A stretch of 64,000 bases of DNA, taken from Centrapalus pauciflorus. Its lineage: Eukaryota; Streptophyta; Magnoliopsida; Asterales; Asteraceae. Positions 1 through 9,793 of this stretch are shown piece after piece. The stretch lies in assembly GCA_020465985.1 (NCBI GenBank), contig JAANYP010001198.1, forward strand, positions 1 to 64,000, given 5' to 3'. Every line of letters begins with the position of its first letter. The first letter of the stretch is position 1. The notes below the pieces were generated by a model that worked only from the letters and a program-made list of their open reading frames with translations, made no database searches and was not told the origin of the DNA. A program made the translations under genes and the position numbers.

Positions 1-457
1 AGTCAACTCGAATTGCACACAATCCTATAATAATTCGAGTTTCTTAGTTTTTCAGAGTTTTTAAGTCTGAAATTCAATTTAATTTGTAAAATTCTGCTAT
101 TTTCAACCAAATTGAAATCGAAGGTAAGGATTATGATTTCAAACACTTTTTGTGAAACAATATTGTCCAAAAATTGATCTAGAAGTTACTTTTTCAATAA
201 AACAGTGAAGAACTTTGGGTTTTTCAAAATTTCAGAAAAATCACTAGATCTTTTTCTGTGTTTGATGAATCAAAACAAGATTATATTCAATTGAATCGAC
301 TACTAATCCTTTTCCTTCGATCCAAATTTCAGACTCTATGATCAACAGAATAAAAACCCTTGATGATTATTAGGTTTTTCGAAAAAATATTCAAGAACAC
401 TGTTCATAATTTTCAATTTCAGATCACAAATTCACCCCTAGATGCTCTGATACCAAT
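1..457 (-). other. 5' leader of a Copia element running off the left edge
   Basis: This is internal retroelement sequence next to the LTR at 458-751. No ORF with recognisable domains lies in it. The tRNA primer site at its right end shows that the element reads leftwards on the minus strand, so gag and pol lie outside the window. The stretch is A/T-rich and looks like an untranslated leader. Confidence 0.55.
444..455 (-). promoter_or_regulatory. tRNA-iMet primer binding site
   Basis: The minus strand reads TGGTATCAGAGC, the complement of the 3' end of plant initiator-Met tRNA. It lies two bases inside the LTR end. It marks where minus-strand DNA synthesis would start for this Copia element. 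Confidence 0.8.
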
Positions 458-751
458 TGTGAATTATAGTTTCTTAACAATCAAACAACAATATCAATTA
501 ATCAAGAACAACAAACAGATTTAATACTGACCGAATGCTTTGATTGATGAACAGATGATTACAAAAATGAAGAATGGAATCTTCGAGTACTGTAGCCCTA
601 GATCTTGCTTTCAGTGCGTACAAAATAATATGCCAGATCTGATATCCTATTTTGAAAGTCAAACAACTATTTATATACATTTTCACAACTATTCACTAAT
701 TACAAAACACACCCTAGACTTTGTATTCCATCAACAAAATACATTCCAACA
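458..751 (-). repeat. 5' LTR of a Copia-type element
   Basis: The 294-bp segment begins TGTTGGAAT and ends AATTCACA on the minus strand (TG...CA termini). It is followed by a primer binding site. The size and TGTTGGAAT start are typical of plant Copia LTRs. Its partner LTR lies outside the window, so the target duplication (tttat at 752-756 would be one copy) cannot be checked. It separates the Ulp1-like exon at 778 from any upstream exons. Confidence 0.65.
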
Positions 752-777
752 TTTATAATGTTTATTAATTATCTCAG

Positions 778-1688
778 AACGACGCCATGATTAAAAATCA
801 TGAATTTGATATGAAGCTCCAGAATATATTCAACGCAACCATGAACTCAATGTGCGAAGTTCCAGGGTTGCCGAAAGTAGAAATGTTCAAAGTTGATATG
901 GTATGAACGCTTTTGGGTGTTAATAACATATTATGAACAACATTCTGGTAAATCTTCTGGTCATTTTGTTAACTGCAGGTGTTTTTTCCGATCATCCGCT
1001 CCCAACACTTCTATCTAATAGTGTGCAACTTGAAAAAGCCGAGCATTGATGTTATCGACAACAGCGGCATGGAGGTCGATTTTTCTGCAAAATATTCGAT
1101 AATACCGGAACGCCTGGTACTATATAGTTTCCTAACCAACAACAAAAAATATAGAATGTCATAACATAATATATTTTTCTTCCAAACTCGAAATGTATCA
1201 TAACATATTATGATTTTCCGTTGTCGCTGCAGCACACATACTTCTCCCACTACCTAGCGTTGATAGAGCATCCAAAGGCAGTTGCGATTGAGAGGTGCAC
1301 CCCGAAACGTTTAAAAGTGAAATGGGCAACTATGGAGAACATCGTATACTGTGGGGTGTTCTTGATGAGACATATGGAAACGTACAAGGGGCAAAGGGGC
1401 TGGGACTGTGGGTTGGAAACCGAGGGGAAGAAACAGAAATCAATTCTGAGAAAGCTGAGGGCGAAGTACCTGACCAAGATAATTCTCTCGGATGTGAACC
1501 AGCTAAAGAAGGAGTTTCTGTTGAAGTGTGAAGAATTCTGGAAGACTGGAGAAGAGAAGGTGAAGGAGTTGGTTGAAGAAGCAAAGATGGAGGCAGAAGC
1601 TCGTCTAGTTTGCTTGATTAAAACAATTAAGGCATTCTCAAATTGTTCAAGGGTTATGGTTGGAAAACAGAAATCATTGTTCATTTGA
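778..1688 (+). pseudogene. Ulp1-like (C48) cysteine protease C-terminal part, transposon-borne
   Basis: Three exons can be read in one frame: 778-900, 979-1116 and 1233-1688, with GT...AG introns at 901-978 and 1117-1232. Exon 2 holds the catalytic His context (SQHFYLIV) and Asp context (IDVIDNS). Exon 3 holds the Cys context (IVYCGVFLMRHMETY). Together these form the His-Asp-Cys triad of Ulp1/SENP SUMO proteases. The C-terminus is Lys/Glu-rich and helical. Upstream exons are missing from view because a Copia LTR lies immediately to the left. The gene converges on the FAR1-like transposase, the arrangement of Ulp1-carrying MULEs. It is probably not a host gene. Splice sites are inferred from sequence only. 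Confidence 0.65.
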
Positions 1689-1749
1689 ATTTTATTTTGA
1701 GCTACATATTCTGATGCTTGGGAAAAAAAACTTGGTAGTTTCATCGATA

Positions 1750-2000
1750 TTATGTGTGTAGAATCTATGAACATGACGTATCTAACATGCATTTATTAAA
1801 AACATTCTATGAGTATATGGAAGATTCTATGTAAGTCTAGAGTTCATTTTTAATAGAATGAAAATTTCTATGTATATGTAGAGTAATGTATTATGTGGAG
1901 AATATGTTGCATTCTATATAGAGTAATGTATTCTGTGGAGAATATGTTGCATTTTATGTAGAATTAATGTATTCTATGCGAATTAACAAAAATATTATAT
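1750..2000. repeat. cluster of ATTCTATGTAGAAT-like motifs and about 45-bp repeats
   Basis: The 3' flank of the Ulp1-like gene holds many half and full copies of ATTCTA(C/T)(G/A)TAGAAT. A roughly 45-bp unit containing GTAGAGTAATGTATT and GGAGAATATGTTGCATT is repeated two to three times between about 1879 and 1975. The same motif fills introns and the upstream flank of the FAR1-like gene at 12-14.5 kb, so these flanks belong to one original element. Confidence 0.6.
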
Positions 2001-2503
2001 CTAAGTTCTAACTTATTCTAAGGATTATGATCTGCGAGTCTCAAAGTATAAAAAGTTTAAACTCTATTCGATGTATTTTAAACAACAATCTATGGATATT
2101 TGGAATATTTCAAATATATTCTATGTAACATACAAAAACTATTTTATAGGTAAAACGCAACATACTAAAACATTCTTCAAAAATAGTTCAAACATTCTAT
2201 GTATATTAATAATCTGTTTTAGCAATGAAATAAAATGTTTTCCCCTTATTCTAAGATCTAACTTATTCTAAGGAGTATGATCTGCGAGTCTCAAAGTATA
2301 AAAAGTTTAAACTCTATTCGATGTATTTTAAACAACAATCTATGGATATTTAGAATATTTCAAATATATTCTATGTAACATACAAAAACTATTTTATAGG
2401 TAAAACGCAACATACTAAAACATTCTTCGAAAATAGTTCAAACATTCTATGTATATTATAATAATCTGTTTTAGCAATGAAATAAAATGTTTTCGCCTTC
2501 AAT
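2001..2503. repeat. tandem duplication, unit about 250 bp, two copies
   Basis: The sequence from 2001 (CTAAGTTCTAACTTATTCTA) recurs from 2251 (CTAAGATCTAACTTATTCTA) with only a few substitutions and a 2-3-bp indel. Each copy includes TTCTATGTAACATAC and a GTATATTA end. No coding potential is evident. It lies between the two convergent genes of the old DNA transposon. Confidence 0.8.
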
Positions 2504-2941
2504 ACAAAAAGTATTACTGACAATCCTTAGCAATGAAGATCATACAAAACTACCCAAACTTAGCCGCTCATTTCCCTTTGAGCAGGCAGTTACGAGAATC
2601 ATGATTTGTTTGGCTGTTACAGGACCTGCATAAACGAGTGTGTTGGTGGCTCTCGACTACCTTTTTCTCCCTTAGCCCGATCAACCTTTTGTTTTTCCCG
2701 CATCCTTTGTTGCGAATACCAGTTGGAACATGAATATTAATGTTTCTGGTGGTTTTGATCCCAGAAGCCTCTCAAAAGTTTCGTCCTTGTTATAGCTAGT
2801 CATACACTTCCCATCGACGTCACCCTCCCCCACGTCTTTCTTGAACATTTCAAAAAGCGTACTAATCTTTTCTGGAGAATCGTGTAGACATAAAACAATG
2901 CTCCGGACGTAACTCATGAACTCATATGCTTCCTTTCTTAT

Positions 2942-4910
2942 TGTGACGTCCTTGATAATTAATGATATAATTGTAATCTCCAGGATCGACAAACAACCCA
3001 ATGAATAATCATGATAATTGAATTTGAATACTTAAATTAGAATTAAGCAAATCCACACTAAAGCAAAGTAAAGTACATGACTACAGTGATTAAATCTAGC
3101 TATTACATCATCAATAATGTTTTAATAGTAACAAATCCCAGCCCCAAAGCTACATTGTCCATGTACCAATTAGCTTCTAAGGTCACCGAGATAAGAAATG
3201 GATTGCTTAAGATGAAGGTCCCACAACACTCTTGCCTTTGCCTGAAAACAATGTGAGTCAACAGTAAGCTAAATGCTTAGTGAGAAAACAGATTATGCAA
3301 ACAACAAATATTTCTTTACAAGCAATGCTTAACCATGGGCAGTGTAAGCCCCATGTATGTGAAAACGGCAGTGAAAGCCTCAATGTGTAAGTAAACCATG
3401 CAGTGCTAGCATGGGGTGGCAGTTCAATATGCTGATCGGGGATGTGCCGAACCTGATGGGATAACGAGTGGGATGATCAGTCCCCGACAGTGGCCTGCTG
3501 TCAGCCCCAGTCCAGGTCGCATCAGATTTTGAAGTAATGATCATGCAGTGCAAGCATGATGTAAATAGATGCACTTTCAAATGAACGCTGGCTACATGTG
3601 TGTTACATGTCAAGTACGAGTGTGCATCATAACAACAAAGTAATCTTGAGTGCCAAATGATGTATATGAACAATGTGAACATGCCATTGAATGTATAAAC
3701 ACGAATGTAAAAACAATAAATGTTCGAATGATAATCTGCAACTCACAGTGATTGGTATTGTGACTTGATCCTGAATCAATGTGTGTTTTGATAACACCAC
3801 AATGATCTGTAATGTAAGTGTAATAGTAAACATGTGTCAGTAATTGCTTAAATATTGTATTCTGAAAATTAAGTGTAATTGAGTCCTGATTTCGGACCAC
3901 ATCCGAATTCGGATGGTCCGAAATTGGTCCTTGGTCCGAATTGGGTTTGATCCGAAAAGGGGGGGGGGGTCCGAAGTGAGTGTGATCCGAAATCACTCTA
4001 GGTCCGAATTAGGTTAGGGTCCGGATTGTATTTGGTCCGAAATTACTATGTGTCCGAGATTAAGTGTGGTCCGAATTTGGTAAAAGTCCGAAGTTCCTAT
4101 GGTCCGAAATCACTATCGATCCGAATTGGGGAGAGGTCCGAATTCGGATATAGGTCCGAACCGAGTTCATACTTAGTAAAATTTTCCAGATTTTCCAGAT
4201 TTGCATTTTTGACCATTTTACATGTTTTTGTATATAAAATTGCAGATATGTACTTAAATAAACTATTCCAACTTAGAACCCAACACTTATGTACCAAAAT
4301 ATCCGATTTGTGTCCATTTTTCTTTAAACTTCGAAGAACACACACACTAAAACACACACTTAATTCCAAAATCACACTTAGACTTCGAATCTGATTCTGA
4401 ATTTTTGTATACAACAACATACATGCTCGAATTCAGATAATCTATCATAATATATGACATGCATTAACATTTGCATCTTGAATCTTAGAAATCGGTTCAC
4501 ATGAAAACCAACTCAAAAACTTCAAAAATCCGTAATATAGGGAGATTGTTACCTTGATTTGATACTTGCAGTTGTTATAGTTCCCTAAATGCCACTTGAT
4601 TCCAACTTTTGCAGCTTCAATTTGTTGATTCTTGAGTTTTCTTGAATTAGAGCCGAGAGGAAGAGAGAGTAGAGAGAGAAACCGGTTTTAGAGAGAGAGT
4701 GTAGTGAGAGAGTGAAGTGTGAAAAATAAAAGGGTTCTCCCTTTTTATCTCTATTTTGGCTCAATTGCATATTGTACCCTTCAACTTCGTATTTTCTACT
4801 TTAACTGATATAATGATCAAAATAACTTAAATTGATTTAATTTTTCCATAAGTACAATAATTGAGTCTTAAAACCGTAAATTACATATAATTAAAATTTG
4901 GGATGTTACA
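2942..4910 (-). repeat. 3' LTR of the Gypsy element
   Basis: It starts TGTAACATCCC and ends GGACGTCACA on the minus strand. It contains a field of GGTCCGAA-type repeats at about 3890-4170, including an 11-G run near 3960-3970. From about 3895 to 4797 it appears identical to the other LTR. Outside that stretch it differs clearly, most strongly at 3650-3895 and 4798-4892. Small ORFs inside (for example around 4026-4394) repeat in both LTRs and look non-coding. Confidence 0.93.
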
Positions 4911-4947
4911 GCATGGGCTCCACCACGCCTATACTTCGTCCGCGAAG

Positions 4948-5577
4948 TCATGCTGCGCTAAACAAACTTGGGTACTTAGTCTTCATGTCTTCTTCCGATT
5001 CCCAAGTGTGATTAGCTCCCCGATGATGCTTCCACTTGACCAGCACCATCCTGATCTCTTTGTTCCGTAGCTTTTTGACTTTTGTCTCCAAAATGCACTC
5101 CGGTTCATCAACGAACCTTAGCCGTTCGTCAACCTTAATGTCCGAGTGATCAGTCCATGGTTCCCTCTCGGGCACCAGATTCTTTCTTAAGTATCCTACG
5201 TGGAAGACCGGGTGAACTCCTGATAATTCTTCCGGCAAGTCCAAATGATAGGACTGATTACCAACTCTTTCTAGTATTTTGAAGGGTCCTATGAATCGAG
5301 GCGATAGCTTTCCTCGCTTTACGAATCTTGTGACTCCTTTCATTGGGGAAACCTTTAAGTATACCCAATCGTCCTTCTGAAACTCTATTGCTTTGTGTCG
5401 GCGATCATGATAATTCTTTTGTCGATCTTGTGCCGTTTTCATGTATTGCCGAATGAGTTGGATCTTTTCATTGGTCTCTTGCAGCAAAGCAGGACCAGCT
5501 ATTGGAGTTTCTCCTGTTTCCCTCCAACAAGTTGGAGTCCTACACTTTCTGCCATACAGGAACTCGAACGGTGCCAT
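4948..5577 (-). CDS. integrase C-terminus with chromodomain-like tail
   Basis: The 209-residue fragment continues the integrase frame after the stop near 5592. It holds the GPY/F module (RGKLSPRFIGPFKILERVG) and a C-terminal chromodomain-like segment (RMVLVKWKHHRGANHTWES). This tail is characteristic of Tekay/Del-type chromoviruses and is thought to direct integration to particular chromatin. The 3' LTR begins 37 bp downstream. Confidence 0.9.
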   Translation of the reverse strand: MAPFEFLYGRKCRTPTCWRETGETPIAGPALLQETNEKIQLIRQYMKTAQDRQKNYHDRRHKAIEFQKDDWVYLKVSPMKGVTRFVKRGKLSPRFIGPFKILERVGNQSYHLDLPEELSGVHPVFHVGYLRKNLVPEREPWTDHSDIKVDERLRFVDEPECILETKVKKLRNKEIRMVLVKWKHHRGANHTWESEEDMKTKYPSLFSAA

Positions 5578-5592
5578 CTTGATAGTGGAATG

Positions 5593-7059
5593 CTAACTAT
5601 TGTTGTAGGATAATTCAACCAATGGGAGGTGATCGTCCCAGTTACCACCTAAATCCATGACACACGCTCTGAGCATGTTTTCGAGAGTTAAGATTGTTCT
5701 TTCACTTTGACCATCAGATTGGGGTCTATAGGCAGTACTCATTGCGATACGAGTACCAAGACCGTTTTGTAAAGCAGCCCAGAAATTGGAAGTGAATCTA
5801 CTATCTCGGTCAGAGACAATAGACTTAGGTACACCATGCCTAATGACAATTTCGTTAACGTAGATCTGGGCAAGATGGTCCAGTGAATAGGTTTCCCGAA
5901 TGGGAATGAAGTGAGCAGATTTTGTTAATCGATCAACAATGACCCAAATGGCATCATGTTGACGACGCGTCTTGGGCAGCTTCGTTATAAAGTCCATAGT
6001 GATATGATCCCACTTCCATTCCGGGATAGGAAGAGGTTGCATACTACCATAGGGCTGTTGATGTTCTGCTTTGACTAGACGACATGTTCTGCACCTTTCA
6101 ACATACTGACCGACATCTCTTTTCAATCCTGGCCACCAGAAGTCGGCCTTCAGGTCGTTGTACATTTTTGTGCTGCCAGGATGAATTGAGAATTTAGATT
6201 GATGAGCCTCCTCGAGAATTACATCTCTCATGTTCCCGAACTTGGGAACCCACACTCTGCCATACACACCCTTTAGTCCAGTTCCATCATCTTGCATTAA
6301 TGGCAACTGAATTCTGATATCTTCGTCTTTAACATTCTCTTCTTTTAGGGCCTGTAACTGAGCAGCCCTAACATCATCTATGATAGTGGACGTCAGTATT
6401 GTGGGAGTCAAGGCATAGCAGTATGCCTTGCAGTATGCTTTTCGACTTAGAGCATCGGCCACTACGTTGGCCTTCCCTGGATGATAGAGAATCTCACAGT
6501 CGTAATCTTTTATCAGCTCCATTGACCTTCTTTGCCTCATATTCAAGTCCTTCTGACTGAATATATACTTTAAACTCTTGTGATCAGTGTAGAGCTGACA
6601 CTTGGTTCCGTACAAATAGTGTCTCCATAACTTGAGAGCGAAAGTCACGGCAGTTAGCTCTAGATCATGAGTAGAGTAGTCTTTCTCATGTGGTTTGAGT
6701 TGTCTAGAAGCATAAGCTATGATGTTTCCTCTTTGCATTAGTACCGCACCCAAACCCATGCCTGATGCATCTGTGTAGACTACGAAGTCTTCGTTCCCTT
6801 CAGGCAGGGCTAACACAGGTGCTTCACTTAGCAGATTCTTCAAGTTGTCAAAGGCCGTTTGTTGTTCTTCTTTCCAAAAGAAGGTCGCGTTCTTGCGAGT
6901 AAGCTTAGTGAGAGGAACGGCGATTTTTGGAGAAGTCTTTGATGAATCGGCGGTAGTAACCAGCCAATCCCAGAAAACTCCGAATCTCTGAGGCGTTGCG
7001 GGGTGATTCCCAGTTCTGGATAGCTTCGATCTTTGCAGGATCAATAGCAATCCCAGCAC
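5593..7059 (-). CDS. RNase H and integrase core (Gypsy pol fragment)
   Basis: The true frame begins near 6930, after a one-base insertion in an A-run (the first 40 or so residues of this ORF are out of frame). RNase H shows VVYTDASGMGLGAVLMQ, SRQLKPHEKDYSTHDLELTAV and LYTDHKSLKYIF. Integrase shows the HHCC zinc domain (HPGSTKMYNDL, ERCRTCRLVKAEHQ), then the DDE core (WDHITMDFITKLP, SIVSDRDSRFTSNFW, AYRPQSDGQSERTI). It ends ELSYNNS at an in-frame TAG where relatives have Tyr, and continues in the next fragment. Confidence 0.92.
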   Translation of the reverse strand: MLGLLLILQRSKLSRTGNHPATPQRFGVFWDWLVTTADSSKTSPKIAVPLTKLTRKNATFFWKEEQQTAFDNLKNLLSEAPVLALPEGNEDFVVYTDASGMGLGAVLMQRGNIIAYASRQLKPHEKDYSTHDLELTAVTFALKLWRHYLYGTKCQLYTDHKSLKYIFSQKDLNMRQRRSMELIKDYDCEILYHPGKANVVADALSRKAYCKAYCYALTPTILTSTIIDDVRAAQLQALKEENVKDEDIRIQLPLMQDDGTGLKGVYGRVWVPKFGNMRDVILEEAHQSKFSIHPGSTKMYNDLKADFWWPGLKRDVGQYVERCRTCRLVKAEHQQPYGSMQPLPIPEWKWDHITMDFITKLPKTRRQHDAIWVIVDRLTKSAHFIPIRETYSLDHLAQIYVNEIVIRHGVPKSIVSDRDSRFTSNFWAALQNGLGTRIAMSTAYRPQSDGQSERTILTLENMLRACVMDLGGNWDDHLPLVELSYNNS

Positions 7060-7087
7060 CAGATATCACGTGCCCCAAGAATTGGAT

Positions 7088-7177
7088 CTGAATTGATTGT
7101 TTAAGAGGTACAAGTTAATAAAAGAATTTATGTTTGAGTATAAGGATCATGAAATTGTTCCAAACGTTGAGACGTAC
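7088..7177 (-). other. 90-bp intron-like insert in Gypsy RT
   Basis: On the minus strand the segment begins GTACGT after CAG and ends ATTCAG. It is T/A-rich and has in-frame stops. Excision joins WLRQ to IQFLGHV with no gap compared with the usual RT sequence. It is either a gained spliceosomal-type intron or a chance insertion with splice-like ends. Confidence 0.6.
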
Positions 7178-7333
7178 CTGCCTCAACCAGAATTCACACT
7201 TAGAGAATTTGGCATAAAGTCGCTCTTTGCGTAGCAACTCTAGCAATTCTCTCAGATGTGCAGCATGATCCTCTTCGGTCTTTGAATATATGAGAATGTC
7301 ATCGATGAACACGATGACCGATTTGTCGAGCAT
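7115..7333 (-). CDS. reverse transcriptase, catalytic YVDD-type box (Gypsy pol fragment)
   Basis: The fragment continues the RT frame after the stop at 7346. It holds the catalytic motif VIVFIDDILIYSK and then KFSKCEFWLRQ. After WLRQ the ORF runs into a 90-bp segment with intron-like borders (7088-7177) that contains the stop. On the far side the sequence resumes IQFLGHVISG, the expected continuation. Confidence 0.85.
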   Translation of the reverse strand: MLDKSVIVFIDDILIYSKTEEDHAAHLRELLELLRKERLYAKFSKCEFWLRQVRLNVWNNFMILILKHKFFY

Positions 7334-7345
7334 TGGCCGGCAGAC

Positions 7346-7819
7346 TCAATTCATGAGATCCATGAAAGCGGCCGGCGCATTAGTAAGACCGAACGGCATT
7401 ACCAGAAACTCGTAGTGTCCGTAACGAGTTCTGAAAGCCGTCTTTGGAATGTCATCAGGGTGTACTTTGAGTTGGTGATAACCCGAACGAAGATCAATCT
7501 TCGAGAAGTAACTTGCGCCTTGTAACTGGTCGAAGAGATCATCAATCCGGGGCAATGGGTATTTGTTTTTGATTGTGACTTTATTGAGTTCGCGGTAATC
7601 GATGCACATTCGCAATGTGCCATCTTTCTTTTTGACGAACAACACAGGAGCGCCCCATGGAGAAGAACTTGGGCGTATGAAACCCTTGTCGAGCAACTCC
7701 TGTAACTGCTTCATCATTTCCTGCATTTCTGCAGGAGCTAGACGGTACGGAGCCTTTGCTATTGGAGCAGCTCCGGGAACGAGATTGATACGAAATTCCA
7801 CTTGACGGTCAGGTGGCAA
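7346..7819 (-). CDS. reverse transcriptase, N-terminal part (Gypsy pol fragment)
   Basis: The fragment covers the palm and fingers of Ty3-type RT: RPSSSPWGAPVLFVKKKDG, RMCIDYRELNKVT, YPLPRIDDLFDQL, FSKIDLRSGYHQ and FLVMPFGLTNAPAAF. It ends at an in-frame TGA (7346-7348) where relatives have Arg (CGA to TGA is likely). The frame continues into the next fragment, which carries the catalytic FIDDI. Upstream in the same frame lies the normal gag-pol linker. Confidence 0.9.
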   Translation of the reverse strand: MPPDRQVEFRINLVPGAAPIAKAPYRLAPAEMQEMMKQLQELLDKGFIRPSSSPWGAPVLFVKKKDGTLRMCIDYRELNKVTIKNKYPLPRIDDLFDQLQGASYFSKIDLRSGYHQLKVHPDDIPKTAFRTRYGHYEFLVMPFGLTNAPAAFMDLMN

Positions 7820-7914
7820 TCCCGAGATATCTTCTGGAAAGACATCTGGAAATTCGGAAACGATAGGAACGGTAGAAAGAGATTGAACTTCAGCCTTTGC
7901 ATCAACAGCGTAGG

Positions 7915-9588
7915 CTAAGTATGCAGAACAACCCTTGGCGACGTGCTTTCGGGCTTTTGCAATTGAAATAAGGCATAAGTCGCCTTTGGTCTGTCACCAT
8001 AAATGCATATGTCTCGGCCCTCGGGAGTGGTAATCTTGATCATTCTTTTCTTACATACGATTTGGGCCTCATTGTGAACTAACCAGTCCATGCCTACTAT
8101 TACATCAAACTCCCCGAACTCCATAGGGATTAAATCTATGTTGAACACTACATCCTCTACAAGTAATGTGCAATTCCTATATACTTTGTCTGCTTTAACT
8201 AACATGTTGCTAGCAGTCTCTATATCAAGTACAAATTGTAGTTTCGAAGTGGGCATATTGAATTGACGAGTAAATGCAGTGGAGACAAATGAACGATTTG
8301 CTCCAGAGTCAAACAATACACGTGCAGGAATGGAATTAACATAGAACGTACCAGTGACCACCTCCGGGTCATCCTTTGCTTCTTCAGCCGTGATTTGGAA
8401 TTCCCTTGTTGGAGCCCTTTGAGATTGATCCCTGCGAGCTGTGGAAGCTACAGAAGATCTTGCTGTTGATTGTGGAGCATTCAGATCTCGTGGGGGTTTC
8501 GGGCAGTCCCTTGAGAAATGGCCAAGTCTGTGGCAGTTGTAGCATGCATCATCTTTTCGTGGACAATGCTCCCAATGATGGCCTTTCTGCCCACAGCAGA
8601 AGCAGTACATATCCTGAGTCTTGCACTCCCCAGAGTGCGCTTTTCTGCATCGTCTGCAGTCCCTCATTTCAGAATTGGCCGAAAAGGCCCTTCCCTTCTT
8701 GGGTGATGAAGATTGTTGATGGGATTGAGGAGAGAATCGGGAAGATCCAGACTCCCGCTGCCTTTTTGGCGGCGACGGTTGAGTCGGTGATGCGGCAGCT
8801 GAACCGATGACATAACCGGATAATAAGACGATCTGCTCCACATTCCGAGCAGCCTCAAGTAAACCGGCAAAAGTTGTATACCGAACCCCACTAATGGTTC
8901 GGCGTATCTCATAATCTAGTCCGGCCTCAAACCGGGCTATCTTCCTTTCTTCCGTGTCAACTTGATGTGGTGCAAACAAACTTAAGCGGGTGAACCCAAC
9001 GGCATATTGTGTAACCGTTTTCGTTCCTTGAGTCAGATTCAGGAACTTCGCCTCTAGACGGCGCTTCTCATCAGTAGGACAGTATTGCTGGGAGAATACT
9101 TCCTTGAATTCATTCCAGGACATGTGCGACACAACCTCCATCGTCAACACATGCGTCATGGCATCCCACCACATAACAGCGTCCCTTGCAAACATAGCGG
9201 TTGCAAAGCGGACCATGTCTTTATCAGCGCAGTCGCTGATCCTGAAAGTTCGTTCCGTGGTGGTAATCCATTCCAATGCAGTAACGGCGTCTCCAGTCCC
9301 ATCAAAAGTAACCGCTCCGTTACTTTTGAAGTCCTTAAACCTACAGCCCCTTGATCTGTTGGAAGACCCAGTATCATCTTGTCTTTCTCCCTGGTCGTCC
9401 TGTTGTTGTCCCTTGTTCTTTCGCTTATCGGCCTTTCGTTTTGCCTCGGCCTCATCTCTGGCCCTTAACTGGTCAGCAAATGACTGAGCCTGCTCAGCCA
9501 TTCGTTTGGATTGTAGCTCATTGTTCTGTTCCATAAGAGCTTGCATCATCTGGAACATTTGCTGAGGAGTCATATCGTCTCCTGACAT
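7915..9588 (-). CDS. gag-protease ORF of the Gypsy element
   Basis: The 557-residue ORF starts MSGDDMTPQQMFQMM. Residues about 90-250 form the retrotransposon Gag capsid domain (FDGTGDAVTALEWI, MWWDAM, FSQQYCPTDEKR). A CCHC zinc knuckle follows (CYNCHRLGHFSRDC), preceded by Cys-rich repeats (CRRCRKAHSGEC, CFCCGQKGHHWEHC). The aspartic protease has the active site VLFDSGANRSFVS and a second motif DVIVGMDWL. The last 15 or so residues are out of frame: loss of one G near 7996 shifts the frame before the normal gag-pol continuation. In this lineage gag and pol are normally one ORF. The product would form particles and process the polyprotein. Confidence 0.92.
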   Translation of the reverse strand: MSGDDMTPQQMFQMMQALMEQNNELQSKRMAEQAQSFADQLRARDEAEAKRKADKRKNKGQQQDDQGERQDDTGSSNRSRGCRFKDFKSNGAVTFDGTGDAVTALEWITTTERTFRISDCADKDMVRFATAMFARDAVMWWDAMTHVLTMEVVSHMSWNEFKEVFSQQYCPTDEKRRLEAKFLNLTQGTKTVTQYAVGFTRLSLFAPHQVDTEERKIARFEAGLDYEIRRTISGVRYTTFAGLLEAARNVEQIVLLSGYVIGSAAASPTQPSPPKRQRESGSSRFSPQSHQQSSSPKKGRAFSANSEMRDCRRCRKAHSGECKTQDMYCFCCGQKGHHWEHCPRKDDACYNCHRLGHFSRDCPKPPRDLNAPQSTARSSVASTARRDQSQRAPTREFQITAEEAKDDPEVVTGTFYVNSIPARVLFDSGANRSFVSTAFTRQFNMPTSKLQFVLDIETASNMLVKADKVYRNCTLLVEDVVFNIDLIPMEFGEFDVIVGMDWLVHNEAQIVCKKRMIKITTPEGRDICIYGDRPKATYALFQLQKPESTSPRVVLHT

Positions 9589-9776
9589 GTTCTGAAATAT
9601 AACAACTTATATTTAGAACATTTATTTGTAAGTCCTAAGTGTACAGTTACCCATTAATTGTCCCCGTGTGCATGTCAATCCTATCTTAGTTCAGATCATT
9701 ACTTAGAAGTTCATTCTAATATCATAACCTAAGTTTGAGTCCAAGTCCTCGCGGACACTTGAAACTTCAAACTAAT

Positions 9777-9788
9777 GCTCTGATACCA
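9777..9788 (-). promoter_or_regulatory. primer binding site of the Gypsy element
   Basis: The minus strand reads TGGTATCAGAGC five bases inside the LTR end. It is complementary to the 3' end of initiator-Met tRNA and fixes the minus orientation of the element. Confidence 0.85.
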
Positions 9789-9793
9789 AACTC

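Noticed and set aside
1250..1792. 180-residue minus-strand ORF
   Set aside because: It is the antisense shadow of the Ulp1-like exon, which carries the recognisable catalytic motif on the plus strand.
4026..4420. ORFs of 107-122 codons in both Gypsy LTRs
   Set aside because: They run through the GGTCCGAA array on both strands, recur identically in the second LTR because of LTR identity, and have no domain.
9777..9788. tRNA gene pieces
   Set aside because: The TGGTATCAGAGC matches here and at the other LTRs are primer binding sites only; no cloverleaf surrounds them.
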